Below, one piece after another: positions 1 through 5,125 of a DNA stretch of 9,475 nt. The DNA lies in NCBI GenBank assembly GCA_027058735.1, contig JALURZ010000207.1, forward strand, positions 1 through 9,475, in the 5' to 3' direction. How positions within the stretch are numbered: position 1 is the first letter of the stretch; each line of letters begins with the position of its first letter. Below the pieces are notes generated by a model. That model saw only the letters and a program-made list of their open reading frames with translations. It was not told where the DNA came from and made no database searches. The position numbers and the translations under genes are program-made. The stretch is from Hyphomicrobiales bacterium (GTDB lineage: Bacteria > Pseudomonadota > Alphaproteobacteria > Rhizobiales > JALURZ01).

Positions 1-123
1 CCGCAGGTGATCGCGGCCGATGACGTGAACCGGCATGCCTGTTTTCTTGAGCGGCGCGGACAGGGGATCATGGGGGGCCTGCCCGGCGCACAAGATTACC
101 GCATCGGCCGCGATCACCTGCGG
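1..123. repeat. Perfect 22-bp inverted repeat at the left window edge (arms 1-22 and 102-123)
   Basis: Bases 1-22 are the exact reverse complement of bases 102-123, with a 79-bp spacer. Both arms lie inside fadH. The inner arm encodes the expected FadH residues PQVIAAD. The edge arm encodes GRDHLR, where FadH proteins normally continue from HVIG into a glycine- and aspartate-rich FAD-binding stretch. The repeat is therefore more likely a fold-back junction created by amplification or assembly at a contig end than a functional element. Confidence 0.85.
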
Positions 124-1938
124 GACGCCATCGCGCAGGATATGCAGGCCCCGGTCATCGATCCTTTCATAGGTGACGCCCGCGATCTGGCGCACGCCCG
201 CGCGCGCCAGTTCCAGCTTGTGGACCCAGCCCGTCGATTTGCCGAGAGAGGCCCCGAACCGGCCGGGCGAGCGCTGCAGCATGGTGATATCGTGAACGGG
301 CGGGCGTGCTTGCGGCTCTTGCGTCTGCTCGATGCCCCAGTGGCGGCGAAAGGCGTCCGGCTCCAGATGATCGCGCGCACCGCTCTTCGCCAGAAACAGC
401 GCCACATCGAAGCCGATCCCGCCCGCGCCCACGATGGCAACCCGCCGCCCGGCCGTCTTCTTGCCGGACAGGATCTCCCCATAGGTGGCGGCCATGGGGT
501 GGTCCTCGCCTTCGATCACGCGGGTCCGCGCGCTCACGCCCGTGGCAACGATGATCTCGTCGAAACCCGCGCCAAGCCGCTCCGCGTTCGCCGGCTGGTT
601 GAGATGGACCGTAACGCCGAGATCGTCCAGCGCGTGCGCCCAGTAGCGCAGGCTTTCGCCGAAATCCTCCTTCGAGGGGACGTTTCTGGCCAGATTGAAC
701 TGGCCGCCGATCTGCCCGCCGGCTTCGAACAGGGCGACCGCATGGCCGCGCCGCGCCAGCGCGATGGCCGCGCTCAGGCCCGCCGGGCCCGCACCTGCGA
801 TGGCAATGCGTTTTGGCTTTGCTGCGCGTGTGAGCGCGCGGGTGCGCTCGTGCCCCGCCTGCGGGTTGACCAGGCAGCTCACCGCCGCGCCGGTGAAATA
901 ATGGTCGAGGCAGGCCTGATTGCAGGCGATACAGGTGTTGATGCGGTCCGGTTCGCCCATCTGCGCCTTGGCCGCGAAATCGGCATCCGCCAGCAGGGGC
1001 CGCGCCAGCGCCACCATGTCGGCCGCACCGGACGCGATCAGCCGTTCGGCCGCTTCGGGCGTATTGATCCGGTTGGTGGCGATCACCGGGATGGTGACGG
1101 CCTCCTTGATCCTTTTGGCCGCGAACGCAAAGCCCGCGCGCGGCACCACGGCGGCAATGGTGGGTATGCGCACCTCGTGCCAGCCGATGCCGGTGTCGAG
1201 CACATCGGCGCCCGCCTGCTGGCAGGCCCGCGCCAGCCACACGGTGTCGCGCGCCGACAGGCCATCCTCGATGAGATCGAGCGCGGAGATGCGAAACATC
1301 AATATGGGGCCGGGGCCAAGGGCTGCGCGCACACGGGCGATGATCTCCAGCGCGAAGCGTGCCCGGTTTTCCAGGCTGCCGCCCCACTCGTCGGTGCGGC
1401 GGTTGGTTCGCGGCGCCAGAAACTGGGTGATCAGATAGCCTTCCGAGCCCATGATTTCGACGCCGTCATAGCCTGCATCCACCGCGAGCGCGGCGGCGGC
1501 GGCGAAATCGGCGATCGTCTGCCCGATGTCGGCGGCGCTCAGTTGGCGCGGCGTCTCGCGGTTGATGGGCGAGCGCAGCGGCGAGGGCGCGACCGGCGCG
1601 TCGTGATAGCAGTAGCGCCCGCCATGCACCAGTTGCAGCAAAATGCGCCCGCCATGGTCATGCACCGCAGCGGTGATCGTGCGGTGCGCGCGGGCCTGCG
1701 CCGGCCTGCTGAACGCGGTGGGTTCGCTGGTCAGCCGGCCGGCCTCATTGGGCGACCAGCCGCCGGTGACGATGAGCCCCGCACCACCTTTTGCCCGTGC
1801 GCCATAGAACGCCGCCAGGCGCGCGGGCGCATCGCCGCGGCCCTCCAGATTGGTATGCATCGAGCCCATCATGATACGGTTGGGCAGGGTGATGCCGCCA
1901 ATCGTGATCGGCGTAAACAGATGCGGGAAGGGGGGCAA
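1..1938 (-). CDS. fadH: NADPH-dependent 2,4-dienoyl-CoA reductase (FadH), C-terminus cut by the left window edge
   Basis: FadH reduces 2,4-dienoyl-CoA to an enoyl-CoA with NADPH, so unsaturated fatty acids with even-position double bonds can enter beta-oxidation. It is a cytosolic FMN, FAD and [4Fe-4S] enzyme. 646 codons are visible; the E. coli enzyme has about 672. The order matches FadH: an Old Yellow Enzyme TIM barrel (about 1-330); iron-sulfur cysteines C336, C339, C343 and C355 (CX2CX3CX11C, starting CIACNQAC); an FAD Rossmann motif GAGPAG near 380; and an NADPH motif GAGGIGFD near 498. The active-site residues are present: Y168 in GSEGY and H254 in GWHEVR, matching E. coli Y166 and H252. 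I chose the TTG at 1938 because AGGA lies 6 nt upstream and the resulting N-terminus aligns with E. coli FadH. An in-frame ATG at 1980 would add 14 residues but has no clear ribosome binding site. The last residues, after HVIG, do not look like FadH (see the repeat at 1-123). It is transcribed divergently from the SDR gene. Confidence 0.93.
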   Translation of the reverse strand, partial: MPPFPHLFTPITIGGITLPNRIMMGSMHTNLEGRGDAPARLAAFYGARAKGGAGLIVTGGWSPNEAGRLTSEPTAFSRPAQARAHRTITAAVHDHGGRILLQLVHGGRYCYHDAPVAPSPLRSPINRETPRQLSAADIGQTIADFAAAAALAVDAGYDGVEIMGSEGYLITQFLAPRTNRRTDEWGGSLENRARFALEIIARVRAALGPGPILMFRISALDLIEDGLSARDTVWLARACQQAGADVLDTGIGWHEVRIPTIAAVVPRAGFAFAAKRIKEAVTIPVIATNRINTPEAAERLIASGAADMVALARPLLADADFAAKAQMGEPDRINTCIACNQACLDHYFTGAAVSCLVNPQAGHERTRALTRAAKPKRIAIAGAGPAGLSAAIALARRGHAVALFEAGGQIGGQFNLARNVPSKEDFGESLRYWAHALDDLGVTVHLNQPANAERLGAGFDEIIVATGVSARTRVIEGEDHPMAATYGEILSGKKTAGRRVAIVGAGGIGFDVALFLAKSGARDHLEPDAFRRHWGIEQTQEPQARPPVHDITMLQRSPGRFGASLGKSTGWVHKLELARAGVRQIAGVTYERIDDRGLHILRDGVPQVIAADAVILCAGQAPHDPLSAPLKKTGMPVHVIGRDHLR

Positions 1939-2068
1939 TCGGCGTCCTCGCTCCGGGAACAGGCGGTGGATTGCGCGCATCTAATCAGGGGTGCTATTTC
2001 GTTTCAAGACCTGATGATTTGTGTACAGTGTCGCCATCGCGGAAAGCAGCAGGGGGGGGTGAGCCGGC
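1939..2068. promoter_or_regulatory. Divergent intergenic region between fadH and the SDR operon
   Basis: This 130-bp gap must hold the promoters for both the leftward fadH and the rightward SDR-crotonase pair. It is richer in A and T than its surroundings between about 1981 and 2030. Possible operator pieces are short arms ATCAGG (1984-1989) and CCTGAT (2010-2015), and the palindrome TGTACA (2022-2027). No convincing -35/-10 pair stands out. A run of eight G (2052-2059) leads into GGTGAG five bases before the SDR start codon and probably serves as its ribosome binding site. A shared acyl-CoA-responsive regulator is possible, but nothing in the window shows one. Confidence 0.4.
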
Positions 2069-2836
2069 ATGCGGGGGCTTGAAAGCAAGGTCGCGGTCGT
2101 CACCGGCGCGGGCGGCGCCATCGGGCGCGCCATCGTGCTGCGTCTGGCGGCGCATGGGTCGCGGGTGCTGGCGAGCGATATCGATGGCAAGGCCGCCCAT
2201 GAAACCGCGCAGATGGCCGCCGCGGCCGGTGGCGCGTGCGAGGCCGTGGGGCTGGATATCACCGATGGCGCTCAGGTGGCGGACACCGTGGCGCGGATCG
2301 CGGAGAGTTACGGCGCGATCGACATTCTCATCAACAATGCGGGCTTTGACGTCGCGCGCCAGTTTCTCGATACCGACCGCGCATTGTGGGACAAGGTGAT
2401 CGCGGTCAATCTCTATGGACCGCTGAACATGCACCACGCGGTACTCCCGGTCATGATCGGGGGCGGCGGCGGCAAGGTGGTGAACATCGCCTCTGACGCG
2501 GGCCGGGTCGGGTCATCGGGTGAATCGGTCTATTCGGCCTGCAAGGGCGGCATCATCGCCTTCACCAAGACCCTGGCGCGCGAAACCGCCAGAAACAATA
2601 TCCGCCTCAACGCCATCGCGCCGGGGCCGACGGACACGCCGCTGTTCCGCAATTTTCTTGGCGAGGGCGAGTTTGGCGAAAAGCTGTTTGAAAGCCTCAA
2701 ACGCGCCATCCCCTTGAAACGCCTGGGCGAACCGGAAGACATGGCCGGCATCGCGGCCTTTCTGGCGAGCGACGATGCCGACTATATTACCGGCCAGGTC
2801 ATCTCCGTTTCCGGCGGCCTCACCATGCACGGGTGA
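2069..2836 (+). CDS. Short-chain dehydrogenase/reductase, resembling BadH (2-hydroxycyclohexanecarboxyl-CoA dehydrogenase)
   Basis: This is a classical 255-residue SDR that should oxidise a hydroxyacyl-CoA to a ketoacyl-CoA in the cytosol. Visible SDR features are the cofactor loop TGAGGAIG (12-19), D37 at the end of the second strand (favouring NAD over NADP), NNAG (89-92), and catalytic N114, S142, Y155 and K159 (YSACK). The C-terminus ends in ITGQVISVSGGLTMHG. Several stretches, notably MHHAVLP, NIASDAGRVGSSGE, PGPTDT and the C-terminus, closely match my recollection of Rhodopseudomonas palustris BadH, which acts in the cyclohexanecarboxylate branch of anaerobic benzoate degradation. FabG-like beta-ketoacyl reductases are the main alternative, so SDR membership is certain and the substrate is inferred. 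The ATG at 2069 follows a GGTGAG ribosome binding site. A crotonase-fold gene starts 44 bp downstream, probably in the same operon. Confidence 0.9.
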   Translation: MRGLESKVAVVTGAGGAIGRAIVLRLAAHGSRVLASDIDGKAAHETAQMAAAAGGACEAVGLDITDGAQVADTVARIAESYGAIDILINNAGFDVARQFLDTDRALWDKVIAVNLYGPLNMHHAVLPVMIGGGGGKVVNIASDAGRVGSSGESVYSACKGGIIAFTKTLARETARNNIRLNAIAPGPTDTPLFRNFLGEGEFGEKLFESLKRAIPLKRLGEPEDMAGIAAFLASDDADYITGQVISVSGGLTMHG

Positions 2837-2880
2837 GCGCGCGGCTCCGATTCGACAAGCAACATCCAAGGACGATCCCC

Positions 2881-3699
2881 ATGAGCGATGACTATGTCTC
2901 CTACAAGAATTATGACGGCCTCAAATTCGTCCGGCCCGGCCCGCGCATACTCGAGGTCGTGTTCGACAATCCCAGACAGATGAACGCGCTGAGCGGGCCG
3001 ACCCATTCAGAGCTTGCCGATGTGTGGCGCGATATCGACCGGGATCCGGATATTTCGGTGGCGCTGCTGCGCGGGGCCGGGGATCATTTCGCGGCCGGCG
3101 CCGATATCTCGGTGGTCGAAAAAATGACCGAAGACTGGCAGTTCCGCAACCAGGTCTGGAAGGAAGCGCGCGACATTGTCTACAACGTCATCAATTGCTC
3201 CAAGCCGGTCGTCGCGGCTATCGAGGGCGTTGCGGTGGGGGCCGGACTGGCCGCTGCCATGGTCGCCGATATCACGGTTGCCGGGCGCACCGCGCGCATC
3301 ATCGACGGGCACACCAGGCTGGGGGTCGCGGCGGGCGATCATTCGGCCATCGTGTGGCCGCTTCTCTGCGGCATGGCCAAGGCGAAATATTATCTGCTCA
3401 CCTGCGAGAAGGTCAGCGGCGAGGAGGCCGAGCGCATGGGGCTCGTGTCGCTGTGCGTGGATGATGGCAAGGCCCGCGAACGCGCGCTCGAGGTGTGCGC
3501 CACGCTGGTTGACCTGCCCCCGGCGGCGACCCGGTTCACCAAATATGCGCTCAACAACTGGCTGCGCATGGCCGGCCCCACGTTCGATGCCTCCCTGGCG
3601 CTGGAATTCATGGGCTTTTCCGGCCCTGAGGTGAAAGAAGGGGTGGCGGCCATGCGCGAAAAACGCAAACCGGAATTCGATCCCGAAAGCCCGCTCTAG
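2881..3699 (+). CDS. Crotonase-superfamily (enoyl-CoA hydratase/isomerase-like) protein lacking both classical catalytic glutamates
   Basis: This 272-residue protein has the crotonase fold: an oxyanion-hole strand GAGDHFAAGADIS (65-77), the second segment EGVAVGAGLAAAMVAD (115-130), and a typical C-terminal EGVAAMREKRKPEF. The fold binds CoA thioesters and stabilises an enolate. Gapless alignment of 116-148 with rat mitochondrial enoyl-CoA hydratase puts A124 at the position of E144 and H144 at the position of E164, so normal water addition is unlikely. Nearby polar residues D143, H144, D153 and H154 (DGHTRLGVAAGDH) may form a different active site, as in crotonase-fold hydrolases, decarboxylases or isomerases. 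It is not an obvious BadI, since the GQVGPKMGSVDPGYG stretch I recall from BadI is absent. I chose the ATG at 2881 because AAGGA lies 8 nt upstream; an in-frame GTG at 2833 overlaps the SDR stop and adds an unlike 16-residue leader. It lies 44 bp downstream of the SDR and is probably cotranscribed. The substrate is unknown. Confidence 0.9.
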   Translation: MSDDYVSYKNYDGLKFVRPGPRILEVVFDNPRQMNALSGPTHSELADVWRDIDRDPDISVALLRGAGDHFAAGADISVVEKMTEDWQFRNQVWKEARDIVYNVINCSKPVVAAIEGVAVGAGLAAAMVADITVAGRTARIIDGHTRLGVAAGDHSAIVWPLLCGMAKAKYYLLTCEKVSGEEAERMGLVSLCVDDGKARERALEVCATLVDLPPAATRFTKYALNNWLRMAGPTFDASLALEFMGFSGPEVKEGVAAMREKRKPEFDPESPL

Positions 3700-3761
3700 A
3701 ACGCGTCCCTGTCATACGCAACCATGTTGCCGTGTCGGATCGGTTCGCCGGTCCAGGCGCG

Positions 3762-3782
3762 AAGTGCGCGCAATGCGCTTTT
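3762..3782 (+). terminator. Weak possible rho-independent terminator after the crotonase gene
   Basis: An imperfect stem pairs AAGTGCG (3762-3768) with TGCGCTT (3774-3780), including two G-U pairs, around a five-base loop, and runs into TTTT (3779-3782). It lies 63 bp after the crotonase stop. The stem is short and the T-run is only four bases, so it may not terminate efficiently. Confidence 0.25.
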
Positions 3783-3794
3783 CCGCCACCGCGT

Positions 3795-3808
3795 TCACAT
3801 TACTGTGA
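3795..3808. promoter_or_regulatory. Possible operator: inverted repeat TCACA-N4-TGTGA
   Basis: The perfect 5-bp arms TCACA (3795-3799) and TGTGA (3804-3808) flank four bases, 13 bp upstream of a promoter-like -35 box for the efflux operon. The arm order is opposite to a CRP/FNR site (TGTGA-N6-TCACA). A dimeric repressor such as a TetR or MarR protein could bind here, but a repeat this short can occur by chance and no regulator gene lies nearby. Confidence 0.25.
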
Positions 3809-3821
3809 TGTCGATGCGGGC

Positions 3822-3850
3822 TTGGCAAAAATTCCACAACCCACTAGGCT
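3822..3850 (+). promoter_or_regulatory. Candidate sigma-70-like promoter for the efflux operon
   Basis: TTGGCA (3822-3827) and TAGGCT (3845-3850) are separated by 17 bp, the optimal spacing. The -35 box matches five of six consensus bases; the -10 box matches only the first, second and last. Transcription would begin near 3857, giving a 5' leader of about 130 nt before the adaptor's GTG start. Confidence 0.35.
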
Positions 3851-3988
3851 TGAATTTCCGTGATGTCTTGTGTTGGCCGGCCCCATCATGGCGGCAAAGC
3901 GGGGCAGAGTGCTTCATGCCGCGCCGGACATGAGGCAGGCGCGCCACGGGCCGGCGATTTGAATCAGCCAATCGCGAACAGGTTTGAT

Positions 3989-5125
3989 GTGACCCAAAAG
4001 ACTGTGCTGAAGGCCGCAGGGGTGTCCGTTGCCCGCCGTTTCATCGCGGCGGTCCTGTTCGCATTGGCCGCGGTTGCGCCGGCAGGGGCGCAGGAGGCGT
4101 CCCTGGTTCAGGTCGACAAGACCCGTGTCGAGGCGCTGGCGCGCATGGTGCCGGTCATCGGCCGGCTCGTGGCGGTCCATTCCTCCAGCGTGCCCGCCGA
4201 AATCGACGGCATCGTCACCGATTTCGACGTGCAGGTGGGCGACCGCTTCAAAAAGGGCGAGGTCATCGCCCGCCTCGATGTGGAGATTCTGAAAGCCCGT
4301 TTCGATCTGGCGCGCGGCGAACTTGGCCAGACCAAGGCTGATCTTTCCTCGGCCCATGCCGAACTCAAGCTGGCGCGCCAGGAATGGGAGCGCCTGAAGG
4401 GCCTGCAATCGAGCGGGGCCTTCCCCAAGGGCCGGTTCGATGATGCGCGCCTGAAGATCGTCATGGAAGAGGCCAAGGTGGCGCGCGCGCAGGCGGCCGT
4501 CGCCACCAGCGAAGCCGCGATGCGGCTGGCCCGGCTCAATCTGGACAAGACGGTGGTGCGTTCGCCCTTCGACGGGGTCGTGACGCAGCGTCTCAGCGAA
4601 CGCGGTGCTTATGTGCGAGCCGGTACGCCGCTGGTTCATCTCATGGCCGACCGTCGCTTGGAGATCGAGGCGGATGTGCCCTTCCAGCGGCTTTCGGGAC
4701 TGAAGCCCGGCGTCAGCGTCGATTTCCACCTGGATGACGGCAGCCGCCACAAGGCCCGCGTGCGCGTGGTTCTGCCGGTTGAGAATCCCCAGACCCGGAC
4801 CCGCCCGGTGCGCTTCGTCCCCGTTTTTTCCGCGCTCGCGACGCCGCTTGCCGACGCCCAGTCGGTGACCGTGCAGATCCCGGTCGCCGCCAAGCGCGAT
4901 GTGCTGACCGTGCACAAGGACGCGATCATCAAACGCAACGGGCGCGATCTGGTCTATGTGGTGGCCGGCAACGCCGCCCAGCCGCGCCAGATCACGCTGG
5001 GCATCGAAGTTGGTGCGCGCATGGAGGTCAAGGGCGGGCTGAAGGAGGGCGAAAGCGTCGTCATTCGCGGCAATGAACGCCTCAGGCCGGGAGCGAAGGT
5101 GCGCGTCGACGGGGCTGGGCAATGA
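3989..5125 (+). CDS. RND efflux periplasmic adaptor (membrane fusion protein, HlyD/AcrA type)
   Basis: This protein links an inner-membrane RND pump to an outer-membrane channel across the periplasm. From the GTG at 3989 it has 378 residues, and CAGG lies 6 nt upstream of that codon. It opens with a signal peptide: a basic n-region ending VARR, a hydrophobic stretch FIAAVLFALAAVA, and a likely cut after A34 (PAGA-QE). No lipobox cysteine is present, so the protein is probably not a lipoprotein. Then come the first lipoyl half with VPAEIDGIVTDFDVQVGD (about 67-84), an alpha-helical coiled-coil hairpin (about 98-185) with heptad-like A, L, E and R spacing, the second lipoyl half VRSPFDGVVTQRLSERGAYV (about 190-209), a beta-barrel, and a membrane-proximal domain to the end. 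The same frame stays open back to an ATG at 3860, but that leader is unlike any adaptor and would bury the signal peptide. Its stop overlaps the start of the pump gene (ATGA), so the two should be translationally coupled and work together. Confidence 0.93.
   Translation: MTQKTVLKAAGVSVARRFIAAVLFALAAVAPAGAQEASLVQVDKTRVEALARMVPVIGRLVAVHSSSVPAEIDGIVTDFDVQVGDRFKKGEVIARLDVEILKARFDLARGELGQTKADLSSAHAELKLARQEWERLKGLQSSGAFPKGRFDDARLKIVMEEAKVARAQAAVATSEAAMRLARLNLDKTVVRSPFDGVVTQRLSERGAYVRAGTPLVHLMADRRLEIEADVPFQRLSGLKPGVSVDFHLDDGSRHKARVRVVLPVENPQTRTRPVRFVPVFSALATPLADAQSVTVQIPVAAKRDVLTVHKDAIIKRNGRDLVYVVAGNAAQPRQITLGIEVGARMEVKGGLKEGESVVIRGNERLRPGAKVRVDGAGQ

Larger units (their letters stand above)
3700..3988. 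other. Intergenic region upstream of the efflux operon
   Basis: These 289 bp separate the end of the acyl-CoA genes from the adaptor gene. I see no convincing protein-coding gene: frames at 3724-3933 and in the 3860-3988 extension of the adaptor frame encode low-complexity, unlike sequence without ribosome binding sites. The stretch 3800-3880 is visibly richer in A and T than the flanks, as expected of a promoter region. A weak hairpin with a T-run, an inverted repeat and a promoter-like pair are listed separately. Confidence 0.6.

Noticed and set aside
1984..2015. Inverted arms ATCAGG and CCTGAT as a firm operator
   Set aside because: Six-base arms separated by 20 bases are expected by chance too often to call alone; noted only within the divergent region.
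7..2082. A 691-codon rightward reading frame covering the whole left region
   Set aside because: It is antisense to fadH, whose motifs (cysteine cluster, FAD and NADPH loops, active-site residues) are unmistakable. The antisense protein is rich in R, A, G, H and D with no recognisable domain, as expected from high-GC codon bias.
2833..2880. A GTG start for the crotonase gene at 2833
   Set aside because: The extra 16 residues do not look like family sequence, and the ATG at 2881 has AAGGA upstream at good spacing.
2881..3699. Assignment of the crotonase-fold gene as BadI (2-ketocyclohexanecarboxyl-CoA hydrolase)
   Set aside because: The neighbouring BadH-like gene invites it, but the BadI active-site stretch is not present; the equivalent region reads DGHTRLGVAAGDH.
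3724..3933. A possible small gene of 69 codons in the gap before the adaptor
   Set aside because: It has no ribosome binding site and no recognisable features, and it overlaps the best promoter candidate.
3860..3988. An ATG start for the adaptor at 3860
   Set aside because: It would put 43 unlike residues before a clear signal peptide, and the promoter-like pair at 3822-3850 leaves almost no leader. GTG at 3989 has a ribosome binding site and places the signal peptide at the N-terminus.
3914..5122. A 402-codon leftward reading frame opposite the adaptor gene
   Set aside because: It is a shadow of the adaptor coding sequence, with no domain or ribosome binding site.
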